Shown here one piece after another: positions 32,668 to 41,718 of a stretch of 64,000 nucleotides of DNA; the stretch's first letter is position 1, and each line of letters begins with the position of its first letter. The position numbers and the translations under genes were made by a program. Source of the DNA: Chitinophagales bacterium (GTDB lineage Bacteria; Bacteroidota; Bacteroidia; Chitinophagales; Saprospiraceae); NCBI GenBank assembly GCA_017303475.1, contig JAFLBO010000029.1, positions 1-64,000 of the forward strand. Direction: 5' to 3'. The notes beneath the pieces are model-generated. The model made no database searches and was not told the origin of the DNA. It saw only the letters and a program-made list of their open reading frames with translations.

Positions 32668-34131
32668 ATGTTTCGTCAGCGACACCATATTGCCATTGTT
32701 TTACTATCCTTGGGCATGATACTGCTCGGGGTATTTCTGTGGTTGTTTTTGCATAAAACCTATAAGGATGAGCAGGAAGCGCTGAGGCGGGAAACCAATC
32801 TGCTTTTTGTTAATGCAGTGCGTGGAATTGAGAGTCGCTTGTTTGATAAACTGGTGGTGAGGCGCTGGGACACCCAACAGGGAGATACTGCAGTGAGTAT
32901 TTCGTTGCGATTGCCAGCACCTCCACATCCTCAACCGGCCAAAGACTCTGCGCGGGTATTTGCCATTGTGCAGGAAAAAGCCTTTGTAACCCACGATATA
33001 CAGGAATTACGGGGCGAAAAGGTGCAGGACATGAAAATCATGCTCAACAAAGAGCCGGAGCCGGATCAGGAAGAAATTTCCGGCACCTTGTCCATATTTG
33101 TTGGTGTAGACAGCACCGGAGTGCCGCTGCGCGAATCAGGGAGCGCGCCTGTGCGCCCAACTTTGGAGCGATTTTTCAATGAGGCCATGCAATCTGCCGC
33201 ACTTCCGGTGCAATGGCGAATGGCAAGCCTGAACGATTCTATTCCTGAAGGCGCTTTTGTGGCCGGACAGTATACCGATGTGGTAAACGGAGAGCGCTTG
33301 CGGGCCGTGATTAGTGAATTCAATGGCTATTTGTTGCGCAAAATGGCCCCGCAAATAGCATTTTCCTTGCTGCTGTTTGCCTCTGTTGCGCTGGCATTTT
33401 TGTTTGTGTATCAGAGCCTGCGCAAACAAATGCGACTTACGGAAATCAAAAACGAGTTCATCCGCAACATGACGCATGAACTCAAAACGCCCATTTCAAC
33501 CGTAAGCGTAGCCATTGAAGCCCTGCAAAATTTTGATGCACTGCAAAACCCGGAACGCACACAGGAATACCTGGCCATCAGTCAGCTGGAACTCAACCGA
33601 CTCTCTCTGCTGGTAGACAAAGTGCTGCGCATGTCGCTCTTTGAACAGGGTGAACCGGAGCTGAAAACGGAGCCCATTGATTTTCTGGCGTTGGTGGAAG
33701 AAGTGCTTACGGCCATGAAGTTGCAATTTGAAAAATACCGCGCAGAAGTCAAACTCAGCGTTTCAGGTCAGCATTTCAACCTGCTTGGCGACCGCCTGCA
33801 TCTGGTTAGTGTACTCTACAACCTGCTGGAAAACGCCCTCAAATACAGCCTGGAATCGCCTAAAATCGAAGTGCGGCTGGCACAATCCTGCGGACAACTT
33901 ACGCTGAAGGTAAAAGATCAGGGCCGGGGTATTCCGGCGGCATACCTGGACCGGATTTTCGACAAGTTTTTCCGCGTGCCCACCGGAGATGTACACGATG
34001 TAAAAGGACACGGGCTTGGCCTCAACTATGTGGCCGGAGTGGTGCGCCTGCACCAGGGCCATATTGAAGTGAACAGCCAGGTAGGCGTGGGCACGGAGTT
34101 TACGGTGCGTTTTCCGGGAGGAGCGGAGTGA
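32668..34131 (+). CDS. Two-component sensor histidine kinase
   Basis: A 487-aa membrane kinase: TM1 about 8-28 (AIVLLSLGMILLGVFLWLFL), periplasmic sensor region about 30-228 of no recognised fold, TM2 about 229-247. A HisKA dimerisation domain follows, with phospho-acceptor His270 in RNMTHELKTPIS, and a HATPase_c domain with N-box LLENALKYS, G1 DQGRGIP and G2 GHGLGLNYV. The ATG at 32668 is chosen because an alternative Met at 32641 lies upstream of the promoter box. Likely partner of the response regulator at 27842-28528. The stop codon merges with the GCGGAG repeat. Confidence 0.92.
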   Translation: MFRQRHHIAIVLLSLGMILLGVFLWLFLHKTYKDEQEALRRETNLLFVNAVRGIESRLFDKLVVRRWDTQQGDTAVSISLRLPAPPHPQPAKDSARVFAIVQEKAFVTHDIQELRGEKVQDMKIMLNKEPEPDQEEISGTLSIFVGVDSTGVPLRESGSAPVRPTLERFFNEAMQSAALPVQWRMASLNDSIPEGAFVAGQYTDVVNGERLRAVISEFNGYLLRKMAPQIAFSLLLFASVALAFLFVYQSLRKQMRLTEIKNEFIRNMTHELKTPISTVSVAIEALQNFDALQNPERTQEYLAISQLELNRLSLLVDKVLRMSLFEQGEPELKTEPIDFLALVEEVLTAMKLQFEKYRAEVKLSVSGQHFNLLGDRLHLVSVLYNLLENALKYSLESPKIEVRLAQSCGQLTLKVKDQGRGIPAAYLDRIFDKFFRVPTGDVHDVKGHGLGLNYVAGVVRLHQGHIEVNSQVGVGTEFTVRFPGGAE

Positions 34132-34132
34132 G

Positions 34133-34252
34133 GTTTTTTTACCGCGGAGGCGCGGAGACGCGGAGTGAAGTTTTTTACCGCAGAGGCGCGGAGGCGCGGA
34201 GGTGGAAAAAACCTCCCTCTGCGTCTCCGCGTCTCTGCGGTGAAAAAAAACC
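34133..34252. repeat. GCGGAG-class repeat block with hairpin
   Basis: Two direct copies of the arm (TTTTTTACCGCGGAGGCGCG and TTTTTTACCGCAGAGGCGCG) are followed by one mirrored arm (CTCTGCGTCTCCGCGTCTCT). This partial duplication gives a 2:1 arm ratio. Confidence 0.8.
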
Positions 34253-34295
34253 ATGTCATTCGTACTTTGGCAGCAAAATAACCATCTCACCCGCT

Positions 34296-35165
34296 ATGCC
34301 TACTCGTCGCCGCGTACTCAAAACCCTCGCTGCCGGCACGGCTGCCATGCTTGCCCGGCCATCATTTTCTGCCGAAACCATGACGAACGCACCGCTTGTC
34401 CGCAAAGGCAATATCCGTCATTCCGTTTGCCGTTGGACCTACGGCGATTTGACGTTGGAAGAACTCTGCGTGTTTGGGAAACAGATCGGACTTTCCGCCA
34501 TTGACCTGATTGGCCCGAAGGAATGGGACGTGCTGAAAAAACACGGACTGGACTCGTCCATGTGCAATGGCGCAGAAATTGGCTTGACCCAGGGCTTCAA
34601 CGACCCGCAATACCACGAACGGTTGGTGAAAAATTATTCGGAAATGATCCCGCTGGTGGGCAAAGCCGGGTATAAAAACCTCATTTGTTTCAGCGGCAAC
34701 CGCAATGGCATGGATGATGAAACGGGCCTGAAAAACTGCGTTACAGGTCTGAAAAAGCTGCTCCCGCTAGCCGAAAAACATGGGGTGGTGCTGCAAATGG
34801 AACTCTTTAATTCCAAAATAGACCACAAGGATTACATGTGCGACAAATCTGCCTGGGGCATTGAATTATGCAAACTACTCGGATCCGAAAATTTCAAGCT
34901 GCTGTACGATATCTACCATATGCAGATCAATGAAGGCGATGTAATCCGCACCATACGCGAAGGACACGCCTTTTTCGGGCATTACCATACTGCCGGTGTT
35001 CCGGGGCGGCATGAAATTGACGAAACCCAGGAATTATATTATCCAGCAATCATGCGCGCCATTGTGGAAACCGGCTTCAAAGGCTATGTAGCCCAGGAAT
35101 TTATACCTACCGCGCCGGATAAACTGGCTTCGCTGGCCAAAGCGGTGGAGCTGTGTGATGTGTAA
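34296..35165 (+). CDS. Exported hydroxypyruvate isomerase-like TIM-barrel protein
   Basis: A 289-aa xylose-isomerase-like (AP endonuclease family 2) TIM barrel. The N-terminus MPTRRRVLKTLAAGTAAMLA is a twin-arginine-like signal (RRR then hydrophobic stretch), suggesting Tat export. The barrel has VVLQMELFNSK, LLYDIYHMQINEGDV and GHYHTAGVPGRHEIDETQELYYP, matching the hydroxypyruvate isomerase (Hyi/YgbM) branch, with Glu/Asp/His metal ligands present. Actual substrate unknown. The open frame extends upstream through the repeat to 34128 but the Tat signal fixes the start. Confidence 0.85.
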   Translation: MPTRRRVLKTLAAGTAAMLARPSFSAETMTNAPLVRKGNIRHSVCRWTYGDLTLEELCVFGKQIGLSAIDLIGPKEWDVLKKHGLDSSMCNGAEIGLTQGFNDPQYHERLVKNYSEMIPLVGKAGYKNLICFSGNRNGMDDETGLKNCVTGLKKLLPLAEKHGVVLQMELFNSKIDHKDYMCDKSAWGIELCKLLGSENFKLLYDIYHMQINEGDVIRTIREGHAFFGHYHTAGVPGRHEIDETQELYYPAIMRAIVETGFKGYVAQEFIPTAPDKLASLAKAVELCDV

Positions 35166-35205
35166 GGAAAGTCATACTACAGGGCATTTTGGTTAAACCT
35201 CGTAG

Positions 35206-35698
35206 GGTTTCAAAACCTATGGTATGTACACAAGTTGCTTTAAGGGGCAGCGCCCCGGAAATATTTGTAGCCATAAAATGGATTTAAGGAGCGGAGGTGC
35301 AGTACACCGGCATTAGATTCGTTATCATATTGGCAATCTCTCAAACAAGAAGTAGTGAGATAATTGGTTAATCATGCCTGGTAATTTGACATTAGTTCAA
35401 CAGTCTGGCATTGTTACTTTTCTTTTTGCTTGCCCAAAAAGAAAAGTAACCAAAAGAAAAAAGGCCGTCTTTCCGGCAAAGCCAACGACCTACGGGGATT
35501 GCGCTGCTTTTTAACCGCGGACCGTCTTTTTTTGCATCATCGTGCTGTACCGCCGGTTAAAAAGAAGGCGCTCCCTCCTTACGTCGGGACCATCCCCTTC
35601 GGTCGGGCTTGCCTCGCAGACGGCGGGGGCCTGAGCATGGGATTGGTGCGGAGCTAAGACACAGGATACTTGTGTACATACCATAGGTTTTCAAAACC
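35206..35698. mobile_element. 493-bp element with about 30-bp terminal inverted repeats
   Basis: The ends 35206-35235 (GGTTTCAAAACCTATGGTAT and following bases) and 35668-35698 are reverse complements, with 24 bp or more exact. Inside lies a perfect 16-bp-arm hairpin (35413-35428 / 35435-35450, GTTACTTTTCTTTTTG). A low-quality 75-codon frame starting at TTG (35430-35657) encodes a basic peptide rich in Lys/Gln at its start. No transposase. The structure fits a non-autonomous mobile element. The rest of the gap (35166-35205, 35699-35813) shows nothing beyond a possible promoter for the sigma gene. Confidence 0.65.
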
Positions 35699-35813
35699 AT
35701 ATAGTTCTGAAACTAAGGTTCAATAGTATAAAGAAAAAAACTTTGACGTCAATTCCAACTATTTAGGCATACCTGCATCTTTATCATGTTACTGGATAAA
35801 CACCTATTACACT

Positions 35814-36356
35814 TTGTCGTCTGCCCAACCAGAAAAAGAACTGATAGCTCGCTGCCTGCAAGGAAACCAACAGGCGCAGTTTGAACTATATCACCGTTAT
35901 GTTACGGCGATGTACAACACCGCCATCAGGATTCTTGGTCACTCCGGCGAGGCGCAAGATGTATTGCAGGAAGGATTTACCAGGGTTTTTCAACAGTTGC
36001 ACACCTTCAGACAGGAGTCTGGTATAGGTACCTGGATCAAACGAATCATCGTGAATACTGCGCTGAACCAGCTGCGTAGTAAAAAACAGCTGCAATTTGT
36101 GGAATTGAACCAGCAGCTGGAACAACTACCGGAAACCACGGATACGTTTCCGGATTTCGACGCCGAAACCCTTCATGTTGCCATCAAAAAACTGCCTGAC
36201 GGAGCACGGGTGGTGTTCACCTTATTTGCTGTTGAGCAAATGAGTCACCAGGCCATTGCCCTGCAGCTGGGTATCACGGAATCGACCTCCAAAACCCAGT
36301 ACCGCCGGGCCAAACAACTTTTGAAAAGTTATTTACCTCAAACTGCCAACACATAG
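35814..36356 (+). CDS. ECF-type RNA polymerase sigma factor
   Basis: A sigma-70 family extracytoplasmic-function sigma factor of about 180 aa. Region 2 spans about 20-85 (YHRYVTAMYNTAIRILGHSGEAQDVLQEGFTRVFQQL), region 4 about 120-175 (KLPDGARVVFTLFAVEQMSHQAIALQLGITESTSKTQYRRAKQLL). No ATG precedes region 2 in frame; the first usable codon is TTG at 35814, which itself overlaps a TTTG-like box, so the exact start is uncertain. Five bp before the next gene, with which it forms an operon. Confidence 0.9.
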   Translation: MSSAQPEKELIARCLQGNQQAQFELYHRYVTAMYNTAIRILGHSGEAQDVLQEGFTRVFQQLHTFRQESGIGTWIKRIIVNTALNQLRSKKQLQFVELNQQLEQLPETTDTFPDFDAETLHVAIKKLPDGARVVFTLFAVEQMSHQAIALQLGITESTSKTQYRRAKQLLKSYLPQTANT

Positions 36357-36361
36357 CGCGT

Positions 36362-36904
36362 ATGGATGCATTGGAAAAACGAATAAAGACATTGCAGGAA
36401 TCCATGGATGAGGTGGAAATGCCTGATACACAGGCTATTTGGGCGGGCGTTGTTACCCTGCCTGAAAAAAAGATGCCCTGGTGGCGCAAACCTTTTTGGT
36501 GGATTGCTTTCGGGCTGCTGTTGCTTGGCGCAGGGGTCTCCCTTGGCTATTGGTGGAGTGAATCAAAACACCAGCCAGTAGAACAAATTCCCATAGCCGA
36601 ACTGCCTGAACCCTGGCGCAACAAAGCTCTTGAATACCAGAAACTGGTAAGCGAGCAGGAAACCCAGATGCATGCCTTGTTGGCCGCCAATACCCAGCTC
36701 CCGCTCGAAGCCAAAGAATTGGAAGAGCTCGACCGATTACAACAGGATTTTATGGCTGATTTTCAGGCTTTACCCAAAGATGAAAAAACGGCCGCCAGAT
36801 ATCTGCACTACTACGAGCAGAAAATTCGAATACTCGAACTCATTATCAAACAAATACAACTAAGAAAAAATGAAACAGAAAAACGCCGCTCTCTCGACAT
36901 CTAA
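36362..36904 (+). CDS. Single-pass membrane protein, probable anti-sigma partner
   Basis: A 180-aa protein: charged cytoplasmic N-terminus (1-38), one transmembrane helix (about 46-66, FWWIAFGLLLLGAGVSLGYWW), then a periplasmic, mostly helical, Gln/Glu-rich segment (about 75-180). It has no zinc-finger motif. Position directly downstream of the sigma gene and its topology suggest an anti-sigma factor, an inference only. The 3' end overlaps the next gene by 35 bp. Confidence 0.7.
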   Translation: MDALEKRIKTLQESMDEVEMPDTQAIWAGVVTLPEKKMPWWRKPFWWIAFGLLLLGAGVSLGYWWSESKHQPVEQIPIAELPEPWRNKALEYQKLVSEQETQMHALLAANTQLPLEAKELEELDRLQQDFMADFQALPKDEKTAARYLHYYEQKIRILELIIKQIQLRKNETEKRRSLDI

Positions 36905-38204
36905 GTGGTTCATTTTGATGTTTTTAGCTGTCTTTTTTTTCGGCTCGGCAGCAGCTCAAACCGAAAAAAAACGCAGCGTTGAAAAGGTTTTCGATGGTAA
37001 AACGGCACTCTGGGCGTCTCACCGTTACGGCGACCTAATCCTGCGCAAAAGCAACAGTGTACAAACCAAAGTGGTGCTCACTATTTCAGCCAAAGGAAAG
37101 GATGAAACAGAATTGCAGGATTTTCTCAACCAGTTTGATGTTACAACCAACGAAGCCCCCAATAACAAACTCGATGTACAAACCTCTCAGCTGATCGACT
37201 GTTGGAACACCGTTAACGGCCGTAGTACCATCAAATTTAAAAACGGACAAAAATTCCATGGCATCAAAGATTTTAACATGCAGCTTGAAATTTTTGTGCC
37301 TAAACTCCAGTATGCCACCCTGGAAAACAAATACGCCACCATCCGCACGGAAGATGGTACCGCCGCAATCCTGGAAATCATTTTGTTCGATGGCAAACTA
37401 GATATGCCAGGCAACTATGAACAGCTGAAACTGGATGGCAAATACAGCAATGGAACCGTGGGTAATTTTTCCTCGGGTAAAGCCGAATTGTATGATTCCA
37501 ATATCAATTTTGGAGACGGGAAAAGCTTGGAAGTCAACTCAAAGTACTCAGCGATTAAGTTGGGAAACCTCGAAGCACTCAATCTCGAATGCTTTGACGA
37601 TAACTACAAAATTGGAGGGGTGAGCGGACAGTTGAATCTGCGCGATAAATATTCGGAATTCAGGTTCAGCGGCAACTGGGGGAATGCCAATGGTCAGTTT
37701 TACGACAGCCAGGTAGAAGCGCTCAATGCCGGACAGGTGCATATTACTGAAAGCCAATACTCTGAATTCTCTTTCCAGGAACTCAATAGCCTGCATTTTG
37801 ACATGTCGTTCGACGATGCGGTGAAAATCGCCAAAGTAGGTACGCTCTCCGCAACCAACACCAAATACACAGAATACAACGTAGGCGGCTTGTGGAAAAA
37901 CCTGTCGATTCAGCAATCATTTGACGATGAAGTTAAGGTACTCAATGTAGGAGCCACCTTTGAAGGTATGCTCTTCAACGGCAAATACACAGAGGTATCC
38001 ATTCCAATACCTGCTTCTGTGAAATACGAGTTGAGTGCTGAAATGAAGTATTCAAAGGTTATTTTTCCTGAAAACGAGCTTGAATCTACGTATTACAAAG
38101 AAAAAGAAGATGAAATATCCATCAAAGGAAGAATCAAAGGCGCAGGAGCTAATGCGCCTAAAATTGAGGTGACGAGCTTTGATGGGGATGTTCGTTTGAA
38201 ATAA
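36870..38204 (+). CDS. Exported beta-helix-like (adhesin-type) protein
   Basis: A 444-aa protein with signal peptide (about 1-29, ending GSAAAQ). The remainder is a repetitive series of short beta strands with KYS / KYT / KYA motifs at regular spacing (LENKYATIRT, LDGKYSNGT, VNSKYSAIKL, LRDKYSEFRF, ESQYSEFSF, NTKYTEYNV, NGKYTEVSI), typical of putative adhesin (DUF2807/DUF4097-like) solenoids. It overlaps the preceding gene by 35 bp and is third in a sigma / membrane protein / exported protein operon, so it is likely part of, or the target of, that envelope-sensing unit. Molecular role unknown. Confidence 0.78.
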   Translation: MKQKNAALSTSKWFILMFLAVFFFGSAAAQTEKKRSVEKVFDGKTALWASHRYGDLILRKSNSVQTKVVLTISAKGKDETELQDFLNQFDVTTNEAPNNKLDVQTSQLIDCWNTVNGRSTIKFKNGQKFHGIKDFNMQLEIFVPKLQYATLENKYATIRTEDGTAAILEIILFDGKLDMPGNYEQLKLDGKYSNGTVGNFSSGKAELYDSNINFGDGKSLEVNSKYSAIKLGNLEALNLECFDDNYKIGGVSGQLNLRDKYSEFRFSGNWGNANGQFYDSQVEALNAGQVHITESQYSEFSFQELNSLHFDMSFDDAVKIAKVGTLSATNTKYTEYNVGGLWKNLSIQQSFDDEVKVLNVGATFEGMLFNGKYTEVSIPIPASVKYELSAEMKYSKVIFPENELESTYYKEKEDEISIKGRIKGAGANAPKIEVTSFDGDVRLK

Positions 38205-38420
38205 ACCAATATTCAATGTCCAATAACCAATATCCAATGTCCAATGTCCAAGTGGGGCGGGGGTTTGGCGTCGACACATTTGTTTGATTGTTAACGCCTG
38301 ATGGGCGAATGATCACAAAATGACACACCATTCAGGCGAGAGTTATTAAACAACTGTGCTGACGCCAAACACCCGCCCCACTTGGACATTGGACATTGGA
38401 TATTGGTTATTGGACATTCC
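38205..38420. repeat. Complete ACATTGG palindromic element
   Basis: The left arm (38205-38272; CCAATGTCCAATAACC-type words, then CAAGTGGGGCGGGGGTTTGG) mirrors the right arm (38362-38420; GCCAAACACCCGCCCCACTT, then GGACATTGG words). The centre has a second, weaker inverted repeat (AACGCCTGAT / ATTCAGGCG). It fills the gap between two convergent genes exactly. A half copy lies at 2311-2410. Confidence 0.88.
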
Positions 38421-41375
38421 CTAGAATCTCACTGTCAGGTTCGCAGCCAGAGTAGTACCCAACTGGCTGAATTGAGAGCCGTCGTAGGTTACAATGGCGT
38501 AACGCTGATTGAATGTGATCAGATTGGACTGAGTTTTAACCTGTGCAGGGTCGGCCAGAATGGCTTCACCGGCTGAGTTGCGCGCTTTCAACTCCCATTT
38601 TGGCAGTATGTTGAAAAGGTTGTTGGCGTTGATGCCAAAGCTCAGTGTTTTGGAAATCTGATAGTTTAAGCTCAGGTCGGTTACCACGGCTGGTTTGAAA
38701 ACCGTTTTCAGATTCTGGTCCAGACCAGCCTGACGGAAAGTAGTTGGGCCGAACAGGGTATTGTTCAGGGCAACATTAACCTTGCCTACGGCATAGTCAA
38801 TACCCAAAATAGCTTTGTACTGTGGACGGGAGCTGAGCAACAGTGCCTCTTGCGTGAAGTCAAACACGCTCTTTCCGGCATCCGCAATCAGTTTTGGGTT
38901 GATTACGTCGCCGTTTGGCAGGCTGGAGTAGTCCTGATAATTGGTGGCTTTTCCATCGTTTTCTTCATAATCGCTCACGCTTTTAGCGCCGGAGAGCTTG
39001 TTGAACAGCACATAGTTGGCTGCCAGGTTGAAGCCCAGTTTACCGGAACCTGCGTTCACATTGCGGTAGCTTACTACCATATCAATACCGCTGGTGCGGG
39101 TATTGATACCATTGGTGAAGAAGCTGGCCGCTACGATGCCGTTGGCAGTAAGTACCTGGTCAAGTGCATTGTTTGCATTGCCGGTAGCCGTAATTTCAGA
39201 ACCCAGAATGATGCGATCGTCTACAGCAATATTGTAGTAGTCGAGCGTGATGTTCAGGTTGCTGTTTGGCTTCAATCCGATACCTGCTGTGAAGTTGGTA
39301 GATTCTTCCGGTTTCAGCTTGGGAATACCCAGCAACTTAGCCTGTGGGCTGGCATTGTTGAAAATACCCTTGTTCTGAATACCCTGGCCAGGCACGAAGC
39401 TTTGCTGGGCAATCTGCAGGTAAATCTGGTGCAGCTGTGGAGCGCGGAAACCGGTTGAGTAAGAAGCGCGAAGTGTCAGTTTGTCGTCCAGCAGTTTGTA
39501 GCGGGAGCTCACTTTATATACGAAAGTGTTGCCAAAATCGCTATAACGCTCTGTACGCACCGTTGCGTCAATCAGGAAGTCTTCGGTAATATCGTATGCC
39601 AGACCAACATATCCGCCAATGTTGTTGCGGGAGTTTTTACTGGCGTTGTTGGAGCGTGTGCCCGGGAAAGAGTCGGCGCCACCACCCACGTAGGAGGCGG
39701 TATCGCCCTGAATGATTTCGTAGGTTTCCTGACGGAACTCGGAACCCAGAGAGAAATTCAGGTTGTCAACCAGCATTTTGGAGATGTCGATGTTCATCAC
39801 ATTGTGGCTGAATGCATAACCGCCGGGTTTGAACGTAAGCGGAGAGTTCAGGCCCAGGTCGCGGTTGCGGGAGTTGTTTACGGTGTACAACTGCTGGTTG
39901 CTTCCTGTAGTGAAGCTGAGATCTGAGTTCCAGCCATTTTTCTCGCCACGCAAACCTACAGTTGCATTGTAGTCGGTCAAGTCGCCCTCAAAAGTTGGGC
40001 CGTAGCCATCGTACGCTTTTCCTTCAGCTGCTGCCAATACGGCATACGGGTTGTTTTCCGGACCGCGCCAGTATGGGGTACGGAAGTTGGCAAAGCTGTT
40101 TACTTTTTTGTACACATAAGCAGCATTACCATAGATCTCGGCATTTTCGCCCACCGGAATACCGGCGTTGATCAGGAAACGGCCGGAAGCTTTTTCCGGG
40201 TCGCCGTTCACGTTTCTGGCATCCGGGTAGCGACGCAGGTATTCATCTACCTGAGTTTGTCCTGCAGCGTTGTCTGTATTGATCTGATTAAGGCGATCCG
40301 TATACTCCTGAGTACTCATGAAATTGGAAAACGCGGCATTGATCTGATCTTCAGTTAAACCATCAAGGCTTTGACCTCCAAGGTTGCCATTGGCGTCCAG
40401 ATAATTTTTATAATTATCCGGGCTGGTAAACAGAAAGTCATTAAACTCTCCAGTTCTATCCACATCGCCGGGGCGGTTTGCCAAGGCAGAGTAAGAGAGT
40501 GCTGCGGTGTAGTTTATATAACCTTTTTCGCCGAAGTTGGCTCCGTTATTGATAGACAGGCCAATCATTTCACCGTCGCCTTTGCTGGTGATACCGGTGT
40601 TGAGGGTAACAGAACCATACTCATAACGATCCTTCAGGATCACGTTCATTACCCCTGCAATAGCATCTGAACCATACTGGGCAGAAGCGCCGTCGCGCAG
40701 GATTTCCACGCGCTTGATAGCATCTGCGGGAATGGCAGAAAGGTCGGCGCCGCCTTCACCACGACCCGGTGAGGTTTGAATATACACCAGAGAGCTGGCA
40801 TTTTTGCGTTTGCCATTGATGAGTACCAGGGTGCGGCTCGGGCCCATGTTCCGAATTTCATATGGGTCGAGCAACGAAGTGGCATCGTTTACCGGCGTTT
40901 GTACGGAGTTGAATGATGGCACGCGGTAGGTAAGTGCCCGGTCGAAAGAAGGCTGTCCCGTGGCACGTAAATCGGCTGAAGAGAAAATATCAATAGGCAG
41001 TGGAGAATCTGTAATGGTGCGCTGGGTATTGCGGCTACCAGTGCTGATTACAACTTCTTCCAGTGTATTATCGGAAGACTCCATGGTAATGTCCAGCGTC
41101 ATGCTACCATCTGAAATGGTAACAGCTTTGGAAACCGGAACATACCCTGTGTAGGCAAAATTGATTTGGTAAGCGCCTTTTGGCAGCGACAAGGTGTATT
41201 TGCCATTGACGTCGGTGGAGGTGCTTTTGCCAGTACCAACGGCGCCAATTGAGACGCCTACGAGCGCTTCGCCATTGTCGTCGGTGACAGTACCCATCAG
41301 AGTACCCTGTGCCCAGGTGGTTGCGCTCATAAGCATGAGCATTGCAATGAGGAGCAGATTGTTGAGTTTTTTCAT
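38421..41375 (-). CDS. SusC-like TonB-dependent receptor
   Basis: A 984-aa outer-membrane receptor. Signal peptide 1-22 (ending TTWAQ), CarboxypepD_reg-like domain 23-105 (LMGTVTDDNGEALVGVSI), plug domain about 110-250 with EEVVISTGSRNTQRTI and IKRVEILRDGASAQYGSDAIAGVMNVILKD, then a TonB_dep_Rec barrel ending LAANLTVRF with terminal Phe, as expected for BAM-inserted barrels. The organisation is that of classical siderophore/vitamin-type receptors with a CarboxypepD extension. No SusD partner. The stop codon is directly beside the ACATTGG repeat. Confidence 0.92.
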   Translation of the reverse strand: MKKLNNLLLIAMLMLMSATTWAQGTLMGTVTDDNGEALVGVSIGAVGTGKSTSTDVNGKYTLSLPKGAYQINFAYTGYVPVSKAVTISDGSMTLDITMESSDNTLEEVVISTGSRNTQRTITDSPLPIDIFSSADLRATGQPSFDRALTYRVPSFNSVQTPVNDATSLLDPYEIRNMGPSRTLVLINGKRKNASSLVYIQTSPGRGEGGADLSAIPADAIKRVEILRDGASAQYGSDAIAGVMNVILKDRYEYGSVTLNTGITSKGDGEMIGLSINNGANFGEKGYINYTAALSYSALANRPGDVDRTGEFNDFLFTSPDNYKNYLDANGNLGGQSLDGLTEDQINAAFSNFMSTQEYTDRLNQINTDNAAGQTQVDEYLRRYPDARNVNGDPEKASGRFLINAGIPVGENAEIYGNAAYVYKKVNSFANFRTPYWRGPENNPYAVLAAAEGKAYDGYGPTFEGDLTDYNATVGLRGEKNGWNSDLSFTTGSNQQLYTVNNSRNRDLGLNSPLTFKPGGYAFSHNVMNIDISKMLVDNLNFSLGSEFRQETYEIIQGDTASYVGGGADSFPGTRSNNASKNSRNNIGGYVGLAYDITEDFLIDATVRTERYSDFGNTFVYKVSSRYKLLDDKLTLRASYSTGFRAPQLHQIYLQIAQQSFVPGQGIQNKGIFNNASPQAKLLGIPKLKPEESTNFTAGIGLKPNSNLNITLDYYNIAVDDRIILGSEITATGNANNALDQVLTANGIVAASFFTNGINTRTSGIDMVVSYRNVNAGSGKLGFNLAANYVLFNKLSGAKSVSDYEENDGKATNYQDYSSLPNGDVINPKLIADAGKSVFDFTQEALLLSSRPQYKAILGIDYAVGKVNVALNNTLFGPTTFRQAGLDQNLKTVFKPAVVTDLSLNYQISKTLSFGINANNLFNILPKWELKARNSAGEAILADPAQVKTQSNLITFNQRYAIVTYDGSQFSQLGTTLAANLTVRF

Positions 41376-41718
41376 ACAGATAGACAGTTTAAAAGGTGGA
41401 TAAGAATTGTCTTCATTCGGCTATTGAAAGCTGGCAAATGTGGGGATAATCATTCGAATCTGCGCTTTTGATTAGTCTAAAATTTTGAATAACTGCATTA
41501 TGGCAGTGCTATAACAGGTTTTTTGGTTAAAAAATGATTCTGTATTCTAAATACTAAGCTGTACTCAAAATAAAAATCATAGACAAATTAAACATCATTT
41601 TTTAATTTTTTTTCTCTCCCAGGGGCCGGAGCGCATCATTCCGTATGGCAAATGCCACAGCCTCTCTACCTTTACCCGCCTTTCCCAATAAAATCCTGGT
41701 CTAACCATCTGTTCATAC
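41376..41718. other. Divergent intergenic region
   Basis: A 343-bp AT-rich gap between the TonB receptor and murA. It must hold promoters for both. TACCTTTA at 41667-41674 is a possible -7 box for murA, but no clear -33 element is seen. None of the repeat words found elsewhere is present. Confidence 0.4.

Noticed and set aside
34128..34295. In-frame extension upstream of the TIM-barrel gene
   Set aside because: Translated GCGGAG repeat; the twin-arginine-like signal at 34296 marks the start.
35430..35657. Open frame of 75 codons starting at TTG, basic N-terminus
   Set aside because: Begins inside a perfect hairpin within the inverted-repeat element and shows no protein-like conservation features. 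Treated as part of the element.
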